A DNA stretch of 64,000 bases from DATLLN01 sp963720885 (GCA_963720885.1 CAVRGW010000006.1:310001-374000), one strand, 5' to 3'. Counted from the first letter of the stretch, positions 1 to 9,561 are shown. Notes: a model not told the origin generated them from the letters alone. A program made the numbers and translations.

Positions 1-132
1 CGCGGACGCGGCCGTGCCGGTGCGCCGCTGGCAGCGGGTGCAGTGGCAGTAGCTGGCCGAGACCAGCGGCTCGCTCACCTCGAAGCGGACGGCACCGCAC
101 AGGCAGCCACCGGTCAGCGGAAGGTCAGGCAT
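1..132 (-). CDS. GFA/CENP-V family protein, N-terminal fragment
   Basis: The first 44 residues are in the window; the gene runs off the left edge. An early CLCGAVRFEV motif (C10, C12) followed by CHCTRCQRRTG (C29, C31, C34) gives the zinc-binding cysteine pattern of the glutathione-dependent formaldehyde-activating enzyme-like family. Many members of this family have no proven formaldehyde activity, so the substrate is unknown. The ATG at 132-130 follows GGTGAGCGC and gives a natural start. The next gene is divergent, 32 bp away. Confidence 0.75.
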   Translation of the reverse strand, partial: MPDLPLTGGCLCGAVRFEVSEPLVSASYCHCTRCQRRTGTAASA

Positions 133-164
133 GCGCTCACCCTAGCAGTGGGTAGCATCACTCC

Positions 165-593
165 ATGGGTCGCCTGGCCAGAGGGTTTGTGTGCGGCGCC
201 GCTGCCGCGGCGGTGTGGGCCGCCGCCGATCCGGCGCTGCGCCGCGTGACCCGCACCGAGTACTCCGACGTGCGCCTGGTCGGCGATCCGCTGTCGAAGG
301 ACTCGCAGCTGCCGGGGCTCGCCGTCCACTGCCTGAACGGCGGCATGTTCGGCGCGGCGTTCACCGGGCTCGGCCTGTCGGGCGTGCGCCAGGGGATCCT
401 GGTCGCCGAGCTCGAGAGCGCCGGCCTGTGGCCGCTGACGATGCTGGTCGACCGCTACCACCCGACGGTGCGAAGCGGCGAGTGGGCGCCGGTGTTCCGC
501 GACCCGCGCGCCTTCTGCCACAGCATGCTCGGCCACCTGGTGTTCGGCGCCACGCTGGGCGCGCTCACTTCCAGGAACGCCGCGAGCCGATGA
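165..593 (+). CDS. small hypothetical protein
   Basis: A 142-residue protein with an alanine/glycine-rich hydrophobic N-terminus (about residues 5-22) and two further glycine-rich hydrophobic stretches (about 58-75 and 122-135), suggesting a membrane-associated protein. I do not recognise the family. The coding frame looks real because it starts 32 bp from a divergent gene and fills the space to the convergent glycosyltransferase, whose 3' end it overlaps by 29 bp. Confidence 0.55.
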   Translation: MGRLARGFVCGAAAAAVWAAADPALRRVTRTEYSDVRLVGDPLSKDSQLPGLAVHCLNGGMFGAAFTGLGLSGVRQGILVAELESAGLWPLTMLVDRYHPTVRSGEWAPVFRDPRAFCHSMLGHLVFGATLGALTSRNAASR

Positions 594-1872
594 CGTACTG
601 CCAGTAGCCGCGCAGCGACGCCGTCGAGGCCAGCGCCTGGTACCCGAGCAGGTAGCCGAAGAACCCGCGGCGGTCGGCGGGCAGCGAGATGCGGAACGGC
701 CGCAGCACGTGCTGCTCCTGCCAGCGGCGGAGCAGGCCGTAGATCAGCACCGTGATCGGCAGCAGCAGCATCGACCACCACGAGAAGATCAGCGGGTAGC
801 CGAACGCCGCGAGGATGACGCCGGGGATCCAGAAGAACACGTAGCCGACGTCGAGCAGCGGCACCAGGTAGTCGATGCCGGCGACGATCTTCGCCAGCAC
901 TCGCGGCTGGCGCCATGGCGGCACCGCGTTGATCCCCTCGAACATCCCGCGCGCCCAGCGCGACCGCTGGCTCATGAACACGCCGACCCGGGCGGGCACC
1001 GTGGTCGACGCCAGCGCGAGCGGCTCGTACTGCACGATCCCCCGGGAGTCGAGCATCGTCCAGGTGAGCACGATGTCCTCGCCGATCGCGTCCGGCCAGC
1101 CACCGACCGCGCGCAGGTCCTCCGTCCAGTACGCGGAGAACGCGCCCTGGGCAACCAGCGCCGAGTTGTACGCGCCCTGCATCCGCTTGACGCCGTTGAT
1201 GCCCAGCCGGTAGTCCCACTGCTGCATCCGGGTGAGAAAGCTCTGCGTCGGGTTCTCGACGATCAACGCGCCGGCGCAGGCGGACACGTGCTGATCCTGG
1301 GGCCGTGACGTGACGTGGGCGACCAGGTAGGGCAGTGCCGGCGGGTGGAGGTAGGTGTCGGCGTCGAGGGTGACGACGATCGGCGTTGCCACCGTCTCCA
1401 GTGCCGTGTTCAGCGCGTGAAACTTCCCCGGCGACTGCTCGTGCACCCGCCGGTAGTCGAGCCCGAGGCGGTCGGCCGTCCTCTGCGCCAGCTCCGCGGT
1501 ACGATCGGTGGATCCGTTGTCAGCCAGGAGCACGGTGACGTCACCGGCGTAGTCGGACTGGGCGACGCACTCCAGCGTCCGCTCGATCGACGCCTCCTCG
1601 TCCCGGGCAGCGATCAACACCGTGATCGCCGGCCACCCATCGGCCGGCGTCGCCAGCGAGGGCTCGTGATACGGGCTGACCACCAGCGTCGCCGCCATGA
1701 ATCCGATCACCAGGCCGGGGATGTAGGCCAGGAGCAGCGGGATCAGCCACGATGCGATCGGCCCGATCGCCTGGTCGAGGTCGTCCCGCCAGGGGTCGGA
1801 CGCCCAGACCGCGAACGCCACCCAGGCGATGGTGATGACCATCGCCAGCACGAAGCGGACGGTCGGGCGCAT
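565..1872 (-). CDS. family 2 glycosyltransferase, membrane-bound
   Basis: This processive-type GT-A glycosyltransferase probably builds a polysaccharide at the membrane. Two transmembrane segments at the N-terminus are followed by the catalytic domain: AARDEEASIERT (nucleotide binding), LADNGSTDRT, the metal-binding VTLDADTY, the acceptor-site GEDIVLTW and the QRSRWARG signature of BcsA/HasA-like enzymes. Two or three more hydrophobic segments close the protein. I start it at the ATG at 1872, preceded by GGGGAAGG, giving about 435 residues; a GTG at 1929 would add 19. It stands apart from the catabolic operon upstream by about 160 bp. The sugar is not predictable. Confidence 0.85.
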   Translation of the reverse strand: MRPTVRFVLAMVITIAWVAFAVWASDPWRDDLDQAIGPIASWLIPLLLAYIPGLVIGFMAATLVVSPYHEPSLATPADGWPAITVLIAARDEEASIERTLECVAQSDYAGDVTVLLADNGSTDRTAELAQRTADRLGLDYRRVHEQSPGKFHALNTALETVATPIVVTLDADTYLHPPALPYLVAHVTSRPQDQHVSACAGALIVENPTQSFLTRMQQWDYRLGINGVKRMQGAYNSALVAQGAFSAYWTEDLRAVGGWPDAIGEDIVLTWTMLDSRGIVQYEPLALASTTVPARVGVFMSQRSRWARGMFEGINAVPPWRQPRVLAKIVAGIDYLVPLLDVGYVFFWIPGVILAAFGYPLIFSWWSMLLLPITVLIYGLLRRWQEQHVLRPFRISLPADRRGFFGYLLGYQALASTASLRGYWQYVIGSRRSWK

Positions 1873-2034
1873 GCCCTTCCCCGGATGGTCGCGCCGGGCG
1901 AACCCGCCCAGCTGCGGCTCTTCGAGCACCCATTCCCCTCACTCGCGCACAACTGCGTGCCACGCACGGTGGCCGCCTGCCAACACCAGCTTAGCCGATC
2001 GAGCCGACGGCTACATGGGCTCGACGGTCGTTCG

Positions 2035-2802
2035 CTACCGGGACGAGGTGAGTCCGCCGTCGACCACCAATGCGTGGCCGCTGACGTACGAGGCGTCCGG
2101 CGACGCCAGGAAGCACACGGCCGCGGCAATCTCCTCTGGCGTGCCCTGACGTCCGGCGGGCACGGTCGCCTCGACCATCGCCTGCACCTCGTCGTCGGAC
2201 AGCCCCTCCAGCACCGGGTCGTTGAACCCGGTGGGGATCCAGCCAGGGCAGACGCAGTTGACGCGGATGCCCTGGCGGGCGTACTCGGCGGCCAGCTGCC
2301 GGGTCAGCTGGATCACTGCGCCCTTCGACGAGTTGTACGCCGGGATGCCGACCTCGCCGACCAGCCCCGAGGTCGAGGCCGTGTTGACGATCGCGCCGCC
2401 GCCGTTTCGCAACATCACGGGGATCACTTCGCGGCACATCAGGAACATCGAGCGGACGTTGACGGCGTAGGTGCGGTCCCACTCCGCGACCTCGACCTCG
2501 GTCACCGATCCCGCCCGCAGCCGGCCCGCGTTGTTGTGCAGGATGTCGATCGTGCCGTGGTGTTCGACGATCGCGGCGACGGCCGATTCGACCTCGCCCT
2601 GCGTGGCAACGTCGGCGCGGGCGGCGTCGATGCACTCGATTCCGGCGGCGGCCGCCAGGGCGTCGTCGTCCACGTCGATCACGACCACGCGTGCGCCCTC
2701 GCCGGCCAGCCGTCGCGCCGTGGCCAGCCCGATGCCGTGTGCGCCGCCGGTGACGACGGCGATCTTGCCCGCGAACCGGCCGGCGTCAGGCACCGGAAGC
2801 AC
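2035..2802 (-). CDS. SDR family NAD(P)-dependent oxidoreductase
   Basis: A classical short-chain dehydrogenase of 255 residues. The dinucleotide-binding TGGAHGIG lies near residue 20, NNAG near 90, the catalytic serine region NTAST, and the YNSSK catalytic Tyr-Lys pair near 160; the end SGHALVVDGG is typical. It starts (GTG) 17 bp inside the 3' end of kbl, so the two are translationally coupled. It is the last gene of the tdh-kbl operon. Its substrate is unknown; a polyol or hydroxy-acid formed in the pathway is a reasonable guess. Confidence 0.88.
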   Translation of the reverse strand: MLPVPDAGRFAGKIAVVTGGAHGIGLATARRLAGEGARVVVIDVDDDALAAAAGIECIDAARADVATQGEVESAVAAIVEHHGTIDILHNNAGRLRAGSVTEVEVAEWDRTYAVNVRSMFLMCREVIPVMLRNGGGAIVNTASTSGLVGEVGIPAYNSSKGAVIQLTRQLAAEYARQGIRVNCVCPGWIPTGFNDPVLEGLSDDEVQAMVEATVPAGRQGTPEEIAAAVCFLASPDASYVSGHALVVDGGLTSSR

Positions 2803-3986
2803 CCCCGCCCAGCCGCGCGTGAACCGCCGCGAACGCGGCGACCGCCTGCTCCAGGTCGGCGTCCGAGTGGGCGGCCGAGATCTGGGTGCGGATCCGCGCC
2901 CGGCCGCGCGGCACCACCGGGTAGGTGAAGCCCACGGCGAGCACTCCCTCGCTCCGCAGCTCCTCCGAGAAGCGCACCGCCAGGTTCTCGTCGCCCAGCA
3001 TCACCGGCACGATCGGGTGCTCGCCGGGCAGCACCTCCAGGCCGACCTGGCCGAGCCGCTCCCGGAACCATGCCGTGTTCGGCGGCCAGCCGCTCGCGGC
3101 GCTCGCCGGAGGACTCGAGCAGGTCGAGCGCCGCCAGCGCCGCGCCGACGATGGGCGGTGCGACGGTGTTCGAGAACAGGTAGGGGCGCGAGCGCTGGCG
3201 CAGCAGCTCGACCACCTCGCGTCGGCTGGCGACGTACCCGCCGCTGGCGCCGCCGATCGCCTTGCCCAGCGTGCCGGTGAGGATGTCGACGCGGCTCCCC
3301 GCACCCGTGCTCTCGGGCGTCCCCCGGCCGCCCGGGCCGAGGATGCCGACGGCGTGCGAGTCGTCGACCATGACCATCGCGTCGTAGCGCTCGGCGAGGT
3401 CGCAGATCGCCGGGAGGTTGGCGATGTAGCCGTCCATCGAGAACACTCCGTCGGTGGCGATCATGCGGCGGCGGGCACCGGATGCCTCCTGCAGCTTCCC
3501 CTCCAGATCGGCCATGTCGCTGTTTCGGTAGCGCAGCCGCTGGGCCTTGGTCAGGCGGATGCCGTCGATGATCGACGCGTGGTTGAGCTCGTCCGAGATC
3601 ACGGCGTCGTCGGTCGTCAGCAGCACCTCGAAGAGGCCGGTGTTGGCGTCGAAGCAGGAGCCGAACAGGATCGCGTCCTCGGTGCCCAGGAACGCGGCGA
3701 TCCGCTCCTCCAGCCGGCGGTGGATCTCCTGCGTGCCGCAGATGAACCGCACGGACGCCAGCCCGAATCCCCACTGGTCGAGGGCCGCGTGCGCGGCGTC
3801 GGCCATCGCCGGGTCGCCCGCCAGGCCCAGGTAGTTGTTGGCGCAGAGGTTGATCAGCTCCGAGCCGTCCTGCAGCGTGATCCGCGCACCCTGGCGCGTC
3901 TCCAGGATCGCCTCGTGCTTCTCCATCCCCGCGTCGCGCACGGCGGCAAGCTCTTCCGCCAGCTGGTCCTTCACCGTGTCGAACAT
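2786..3986 (-). CDS. kbl: glycine C-acetyltransferase (2-amino-3-ketobutyrate CoA ligase), one frameshift
   Basis: A PLP enzyme of the alpha-oxoamine synthase family that cleaves 2-amino-3-ketobutyrate with CoA to glycine and acetyl-CoA. Key segments are CANNYLGLA, FGLASVRFICGTQ, the PLP-stacking region DELNHASIIDGIRL, VDDSHAVGILG and the lysine motif TLGKAIGGASGGY. A one-base shift near 3075 breaks the frame; the C-terminal part continues in another frame as WFRERLGQVGLEVLPGEHPI and ends normally at 2786, so the whole 400-residue protein is present. Its partner tdh begins the same operon. It lies 4 bp from the oxidoreductase upstream. Confidence 0.9.
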
Positions 3987-3990
3987 TCGC

Positions 3991-5295
3991 TCACCCCATC
4001 ACCGAGAAGCTGGAATCGGGATCGATCTCCCGCAGGCGAGAGTACATCCCCATCTCGAGCTCGAACCCCGTGTGCACCGCCCGGACACGGATCGGGTCGG
4101 CGTCGTGGTCGTGTCCGTTCTCGCACGCCTCGATCAGCTCGGCCATGCAGTGGCCGACCACCGGGGCGTTCTTGAACTGGTTGCCGGAGGTGCCGACAGC
4201 CATGTAGAAGCCGGGCAGCTCGGAGCGGTCGTAGATCGGAATCCAGTCGTCGGAGCAGTCGTAGAGGTCGGCGAACCCGCGCACCGAGTTGGGGATGCTC
4301 AGGCTGGGCACCCGGCGGGCCAGGCGATACACCTGCGCCTCCCACTGGTCGCGCGTGACGGTGCGGTCGAACACGTCGGGATCGTCCACCCACTGGTGGG
4401 GGTCGCAGGCCGGATCCTCGGAGCCGACCAGGAACGTGTTGCCCACGTCGGGCCGGAAGTAGATGCCCGTGTCGCCATCCGAGATATGCAGCCCACCATT
4501 CGGCGCCCAGCCGTCCGGTGCAGGCACGTGGTGCACCTCGTGGCGCAGCGGTCGGGTGCGCCGCTTCATCGACTCCTCGACGCCGGCCATCCGGTTGACC
4601 ACCGCGCTGTGCGGGCCGGCGACGTTGATCACGATCGGGCTGGCGATCCGCTCGCCCGATGCCAGCTCGACCCCGCTCGCCCGGCCGGCATCCTGCAGCA
4701 CCGCCGTCACGCGCTCGCCGAAGCGGAAGCGCGCCCCGAACGTCGCCGCCGCGGCGGCGACGTTGTGGCCCGCCAGCTGGGGATCGTTGACGTAGCCGGA
4801 GCCGGGCGTATACACGGCGCCCTCCAGCTCGTGGTCGGGCTCGTGCCAGAAGTCGGGATCCTCGGGTCGCCGGGGCGGCCAGAACTCACGCACATCCAGG
4901 CCCGGCGCATGCCGTTGCAGCTCGGCGGCGTCCCATTCCTCGAACTCGACGCCCAGCTCTCGGTACAGCGGCAGGTACTTGAGGTGATGGCCGGAGCGGT
5001 TCTTCATGGCCGCCGTGCCGCACTGCCGGTAGACCGCCATGCCCGCCTCGTCGCGGACGCCCAGGTAGTCCTCCCAGCGCTCCCAGTAGGAGAAGCCCTC
5101 GTACGCCATCGCAACGCCGTTCAGGGTCGAGTAGTGGGAGCGGACGATCGCGCAGGAGTTGGAGGTCGGTCCAGCGCTCGGCCCGGACAGCGCATCGATG
5201 CTGAGCGTCCGGTGGCCCCGCTTGGCCAGCTCGTACGCGATCGCCGCCCCGATCACGCCGGCGCCGATGATCGTGACATCGGCGGTCTCGCTCAT
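3991..5295 (-). CDS. FAD-dependent oxidoreductase, DAO (sarcosine/dimethylglycine oxidase-like) family
   Basis: A 434-residue flavoprotein. The N-terminal Rossmann motif VTIIGAGVIGAAIAYELAKRG binds FAD, and the fold follows D-amino-acid/sarcosine oxidase-like enzymes (GIYFRPD, GFADLYDCSDDWIPI, YMAVGTSGNQFKNAPVVG near the end). Such enzymes oxidise secondary or tertiary amines or amino acids; the substrate here is not shown by sequence. The ATG at 5295 overlaps the stop of the GMC gene (ATGA), so the true start is here although the frame stays open upstream. It sits between GMC and kbl in the threonine/glycine operon, which suggests an amino-acid-derived substrate. Confidence 0.85.
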   Translation of the reverse strand: MSETADVTIIGAGVIGAAIAYELAKRGHRTLSIDALSGPSAGPTSNSCAIVRSHYSTLNGVAMAYEGFSYWERWEDYLGVRDEAGMAVYRQCGTAAMKNRSGHHLKYLPLYRELGVEFEEWDAAELQRHAPGLDVREFWPPRRPEDPDFWHEPDHELEGAVYTPGSGYVNDPQLAGHNVAAAAATFGARFRFGERVTAVLQDAGRASGVELASGERIASPIVINVAGPHSAVVNRMAGVEESMKRRTRPLRHEVHHVPAPDGWAPNGGLHISDGDTGIYFRPDVGNTFLVGSEDPACDPHQWVDDPDVFDRTVTRDQWEAQVYRLARRVPSLSIPNSVRGFADLYDCSDDWIPIYDRSELPGFYMAVGTSGNQFKNAPVVGHCMAELIEACENGHDHDADPIRVRAVHTGFELEMGMYSRLREIDPDSSFSVMG

Positions 5296-6797
5296 ACGTC
5301 GTCCTCGAGCAGCAGCTCCGCGATCCGCAGGCCGATCACCGCCGCCGGTAGGTTGGTGTTGGCCCGCGGGATGACCGGGCAGATCGCGCAGTCCGCGACG
5401 TACGCGTTCTCCAGGCCGTGCACGCGGCCGTCCGGATCGACCACGGCATCCGGGTCGGACTCCGGCGCCATCTTGCAGCTGCCGACCGGGTGGTAGTAGT
5501 GCTCGACCCGGCGGCGCACCAGTTCGTCCGGCGCCCAGGCGTCGAGCTCCTCGCCGAGGAAGGTACGCAACGGCTCGATCGCAGACAGCTCGCGCATGAT
5601 TCGCACGCCGTCGGCCAGGATCATCGCGTCGTAGGCGTCGACGTCGGCCAGGAAGGCGTGATCGATCGCCGGGATCGCCTCGGGATCGGTCGCCGTCAGG
5701 TGGATCGCGCCGCGCGAGCGTGGTGTCATGCAGGCGACCGGCACGTCCCAGCGCCACTGGTCGCCGTCGGGGCCTCCAACGGGGTACATGTGCAGGTCGA
5801 AGCCCTCGCCGCAGTGCTGCGACTTGAGCTTGGCGATCGTCTGCTCCTCGGGAAGCCACCTGTCGCGGGCGAACGCCTGCATCTCGGCGACGGCGTTGTC
5901 GCCGCCGGCGAAGCCCAGGCGCACGGCGGGGTGGTCATGCAGATTGCGGCCGACGCCGGACAGCGCCACCCGGACGTCGATGCCGAACTGCCCGAGCACC
6001 GCGGGGTCACCGATGCCCGAGCGCTCGAGCACGACCGGCGAGCCGTAGGCGCCGCTGGTCAGCACCGCGCGGCCGCACTCCACGCGTTCCAGCCGGCCTT
6101 CGCGAACGACCTCGACCGCGGTCACCCGCCCGCCGTCCACCACCAGGCGGTTGACCATCGCATCGCCGGCGATCGTCAGGCCGGGTCGGCGCCGCACGGG
6201 GTCGAGGTACGCGAACGCCGCGTTCCAGCGCACGCCGTCGACGACGTTGACAGGCGACATCGCGATGCCGACCTCCTCGTCCCACGCGTTCAGATCCTGA
6301 ACGCAGGGGACGCCGATCGCCGGGGCGGCCTCCAGGAACGACCGCTGAAAGGGCGTCGCCTCGTCGTCGCCCGGCCGGCGAACGCGCAGCCTGTCGATGG
6401 CCGAGGCGAACAGCGGCTTCAGGCGGTCCGTGCCCCAGCCCGTGCAGCCGGCGGACTCCCAGGCGTCGTAGTCGAGCGGCGAGCCGACGATCGCGGCGCA
6501 CCCGTTGTGGCTGGAACAGCCGCCGATCACGCGCGCCCGGTCGAAGGGCAGCACGCGGTCGGGGTAGGTGGACGCGCTGTCGTACCCCCACTGGTGGGAG
6601 GCCGGCAGCGCCCGGGAGTCGAGTAGGTCATCAGGCCAGGCGTCGCGGTCGAACGGGCCGTAGTCCGGCCCCGCCTCCAGCACCAGCACCGTCTGGTCGG
6701 AGCGCTCGGCGAGCGTGCCCGCCAGTGCCGCGCCGGCTGTGCCGGCCCCGATCACGACCGTGTCGGCGTGTGCCGGGAGGTCGGCGCGCAACGCCAT
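5292..6797 (-). CDS. GMC family oxidoreductase (choline dehydrogenase-like)
   Basis: A 501-residue FAD-dependent alcohol dehydrogenase/oxidase. It has the N-terminal VVIGAGTAGAALAGTLAE and EAGPDYG, the GMC signature region GGCSSHNGC, a second GMC motif TSGAYGSPVVLERSGIG, and the C-terminal catalytic histidine/asparagine segments YYHPVGSCKM and ANTNLPAAVIG. The family oxidises primary alcohols such as choline or polyethylene glycol ends. It is encoded between an APC permease and a DAO-type oxidase, so the operon may import an amino alcohol and oxidise it. No signal peptide is seen. Confidence 0.88.
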   Translation of the reverse strand: MALRADLPAHADTVVIGAGTAGAALAGTLAERSDQTVLVLEAGPDYGPFDRDAWPDDLLDSRALPASHQWGYDSASTYPDRVLPFDRARVIGGCSSHNGCAAIVGSPLDYDAWESAGCTGWGTDRLKPLFASAIDRLRVRRPGDDEATPFQRSFLEAAPAIGVPCVQDLNAWDEEVGIAMSPVNVVDGVRWNAAFAYLDPVRRRPGLTIAGDAMVNRLVVDGGRVTAVEVVREGRLERVECGRAVLTSGAYGSPVVLERSGIGDPAVLGQFGIDVRVALSGVGRNLHDHPAVRLGFAGGDNAVAEMQAFARDRWLPEEQTIAKLKSQHCGEGFDLHMYPVGGPDGDQWRWDVPVACMTPRSRGAIHLTATDPEAIPAIDHAFLADVDAYDAMILADGVRIMRELSAIEPLRTFLGEELDAWAPDELVRRRVEHYYHPVGSCKMAPESDPDAVVDPDGRVHGLENAYVADCAICPVIPRANTNLPAAVIGLRIAELLLEDDV

Positions 6798-6832
6798 CAG
6801 CCGACACCCCTCTTCCGCCGCCGCACCCGCCG

Positions 6833-8467
6833 CTACTCCGGCGGGATTTCGTGGAACACGTAGTCGAGATCCTTCCCGCGACCGCGCTGGAACGCCCGGG
6901 CGCCGTAGTAGTAGACGAGGCAGAACACCACCGTCGCGGCGATCCAGATGAACAGGCCCTTCTTATCCGTCAGCCCGAGCGCCGGGTACTGCCAGTAGAT
7001 GATCCAGAGGATCACGGTCGAGATGATCGAGCCGAGTCCCGCGATCACAACCAGCGGCACGCCCAGAAACGTTCGCGTGTTCACCGACGCCTGGTACATC
7101 TCCGGCCGCCGCCACGGGAAGATCACGGCGGCCAGCCCGACCAGCGCCATCGAGATCAGCTGGACGAGGATCGCGTAGACAAGGATCCGGAAGAAGTTGT
7201 CGCCGGCGTTGTAGACGGACCACCACAGCGTCAGCAGCGATCCGATCGCCGACACCAGTACCGCGACGTACGGCACGTGCCCGCGCGACGATGTGTATGC
7301 GACGCCGGAGGGCAGGATGCCGTCGAACGCGTAGGCGAACAGCATCCGCGTCGGCTGCAGGAACACCATGTAGGTGATCAGCGGCCAGTACAGGCAGTAG
7401 CTGAGCGCCAGGATGGCGGCCAGCCAGCTGGAGTTGACGATCATCGGCGCGACGAAGAAGTAGTAAGGCGCCACCAGTTCGGCCGGCATCCCGCCGCCGA
7501 ACCCGGCCGTGACGAACGCCGTGCCCATCGTGTGCAGGAAGACGATCACGCAGACGACCACGCCGATGATGTTGAGGATGCCGGCGAGTGCCATCCGGTT
7601 GGCCGTGCCCATCGACCGCGCCGAACGCAGCTCACCGCCGATGAACGACGAGAAGTACGTGTAGATCGAGAACCCGGCGAGCACGCCGACGACCGGCCAG
7701 GTGTTCGAGAGCGAGAACCCGGGGCTGGTGTCGACACCCGCCTTCTGGGCCGTCGAGATCACGTCGTGGTACGAGTCGCTGCTACCGGTTGTCGGCTGTG
7801 CAAACGAGTTGAAGTCGGAGATGAAGCCCGACCTCGACGTGAACAGCGCGATCAGGGTGGCCACCACGATGCCGGCCAGCGTGAACAGAAAGATTCCGTT
7901 CTGCATCCGCAACGTCCACCGCCAGCCGCCGACGAACATCAGGCTGGCGATGACGATCACCAGGCTGCCGAGCGCGAACTGCCAGCCCTTGGAGGTGGCG
8001 ATGTCGTTGGCCCAGTCGATGTACGTTTGGTTCCCGCCGATCAGCCCGACCGCCATTAGGCCGGGGATGATGCCGGTGGTCACGCAGGCGATGCCGAAGA
8101 AGGCAACAGACAGGAACTGTGCAAGCAGCATGAAGATCGACGACACGATCCCCGCCGTCGGATGGATGACGCGGCTGACGATCGTGTAGTCGCCGCCCGA
8201 CCGCGGGATGGCCGCTGTCATCAGACCGAATGTGTACGAGTAGGCCAGCATCATCGGCGTGATGATCAGCAGGCCGAGGAAGAGGTTGCCGCCCGGGTAG
8301 AGGCTGAGGGCGAAGAATAGGCCGGCGCCCAGCACCTGCACCGGGCTGCCAACGATGTAGTTGATGACCAGCGAGGACAACGGCCGCACCTCGCGGACGA
8401 GCCCCGTCGCATTCCTGAGGAACAGATGCTCCGAGGCCGGTTGTGGATGTTCGCTGTGTGCCATCAC
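6833..8467 (-). CDS. APC-superfamily amino acid permease
   Basis: A 544-residue membrane protein with about 12 to 14 hydrophobic segments. The N-terminal GLVREVRPLSSLVINYIVGS and IPRSGGDYTIVSRVIHPTAG motifs are typical of amino acid/polyamine/organocation transporters. It is the second gene of the tdh operon, 24 bp after tdh, and probably imports the substrate. The starting ATG-ATG follows an AAGGGCAG-like site. Substrate specificity cannot be read; threonine or an amino alcohol fits the neighbours. Confidence 0.85.
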   Translation of the reverse strand: MMAHSEHPQPASEHLFLRNATGLVREVRPLSSLVINYIVGSPVQVLGAGLFFALSLYPGGNLFLGLLIITPMMLAYSYTFGLMTAAIPRSGGDYTIVSRVIHPTAGIVSSIFMLLAQFLSVAFFGIACVTTGIIPGLMAVGLIGGNQTYIDWANDIATSKGWQFALGSLVIVIASLMFVGGWRWTLRMQNGIFLFTLAGIVVATLIALFTSRSGFISDFNSFAQPTTGSSDSYHDVISTAQKAGVDTSPGFSLSNTWPVVGVLAGFSIYTYFSSFIGGELRSARSMGTANRMALAGILNIIGVVVCVIVFLHTMGTAFVTAGFGGGMPAELVAPYYFFVAPMIVNSSWLAAILALSYCLYWPLITYMVFLQPTRMLFAYAFDGILPSGVAYTSSRGHVPYVAVLVSAIGSLLTLWWSVYNAGDNFFRILVYAILVQLISMALVGLAAVIFPWRRPEMYQASVNTRTFLGVPLVVIAGLGSIISTVILWIIYWQYPALGLTDKKGLFIWIAATVVFCLVYYYGARAFQRGRGKDLDYVFHEIPPE

Positions 8468-8491
8468 TGCCCTTTCGCGTCCGGGCGGCCG

Positions 8492-9526
8492 CTAGGCCGC
8501 CGTTGACCAGTCGAGGATGACCTTTCCGGCCGAGCCGGAGGCGGCGACATCGAAGGCTTCGGCGAAGTCGCCATAGGGGAACCGGTGCGTGATCACGGGG
8601 CTGATGTCGAGCCCGGACTGCAGCATCACGGTCATCTGATACCAGGTCTCGTACATCTCGCGTCCGTAGATCCCGCGGATCGTCAGCATGTTGGTGATCA
8701 GCCGCGTCCAGTCGATGACGATGTCGCCGGTCGGCAGGCCGAGCACGGCGATCCGCCCGCCGTGGGCCATGTTCATCACCATCGACTCGAGCGCAGCTGC
8801 GCTGCCCGACATCTCGAGGCCGACGTCGAAGCCCTCGGTCATGCCGAGCTCGGTCTGGATCTGCCCGGCGGTCGTCTCGCGCGGGTCGAACGTCACGGTC
8901 GCGCCCAGGCGCTCGGCCAGCGCGCGCCGCTCCGGGTTGAGATCGGACACGGCCACGAACCGCGCGCCGGCGTGGCGGACGACCGCGGTCGCCATGCAGC
9001 CGATCGGGCCGGCGCCGGTGATCAGCACGTCCTCGCCCAGCACCGGGAACTGCAGCGCCGTGTGCACCGCGTTGCCGAACGGGTCGAAGATCGACGCGAC
9101 GTCGAGGTCGACGCCGTCGTGGTGATGCCAGATGTTGGTCATCGGCAGGGCGATCAGCTCGGCGAACGCGCCCGGCCGGTTGACGCCGACTCCCGACGTG
9201 TGCGCGCACAGGTGCCGGCGGCCGGCCATGCAGTTGCGGCAGCGGCCGCAGACGACGTGGCCCTCGCCGGACACCACCTCGCCGGGGTGAAAATCGGGGA
9301 CGTTCGAGCCCACCGAGACCACCTCGCCGACGAACTCGTGCCCGATCACCATCGGCACCGGGATGGTGCGGCTGGCCCATGCGTCCCAGTTGCGGATGTG
9401 GAGGTCGGTGCCGCAGATCCCGGTGCGCAGGACGCGGATCAGCACGTCGTTGATTCCGCACTCGGGTTCGGGTACATCTGCGAGCCACAACCCCGGCTTC
9501 GCGTGGAGTTTTACCAGCGCGTTCAT
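8492..9526 (-). CDS. tdh: L-threonine 3-dehydrogenase (zinc alcohol dehydrogenase family)
   Basis: It oxidises L-threonine with NAD to 2-amino-3-ketobutyrate, which Kbl then cleaves. The 344-residue length equals that of known Tdh. The catalytic zinc site is GICGTD (Cys38) and GHEFVGEV (His63, Glu64); the structural zinc site is formed by Cys93, 96, 99 and 107. The cofactor site is TGAGPIG. I start at ATG 9526 (MNALVKLH), because the open frame upstream lies in promoter DNA. This is the first gene of the operon, with kbl five genes downstream. A related polyol dehydrogenase cannot be fully excluded. Confidence 0.87.
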   Translation of the reverse strand: MNALVKLHAKPGLWLADVPEPECGINDVLIRVLRTGICGTDLHIRNWDAWASRTIPVPMVIGHEFVGEVVSVGSNVPDFHPGEVVSGEGHVVCGRCRNCMAGRRHLCAHTSGVGVNRPGAFAELIALPMTNIWHHHDGVDLDVASIFDPFGNAVHTALQFPVLGEDVLITGAGPIGCMATAVVRHAGARFVAVSDLNPERRALAERLGATVTFDPRETTAGQIQTELGMTEGFDVGLEMSGSAAALESMVMNMAHGGRIAVLGLPTGDIVIDWTRLITNMLTIRGIYGREMYETWYQMTVMLQSGLDISPVITHRFPYGDFAEAFDVAASGSAGKVILDWSTAA

Positions 9527-9544
9527 CGAACTCCGACTTGGATG

Positions 9545-9560
9545 CCGCTCGAGCGAGCGG
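9545..9560. promoter_or_regulatory. 16-bp palindrome, candidate operator for the GntR regulator
   Basis: CCGCTCG-AG-CGAGCGG is a perfect 7-bp inverted repeat lying immediately downstream of the likely tdh -10 box and covering the predicted start of transcription. Its position in the 98-bp space between tdh and the divergent FadR-type regulator is where a repressor would bind. Binding is inferred. Confidence 0.5.
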
Positions 9561-9561
9561 T

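Noticed and set aside
1315..2928. A 537-codon open frame on the plus strand opposite the glycosyltransferase and SDR genes
   Set aside because: It is Arg/Gly/Pro-rich without any family motif and lies opposite two confident genes; high GC produces such shadow frames. The same holds for the long frames opposite 3.8-5.5, 6.7-8.1, 18.0-19.3 and 20.8-22.6 kb.
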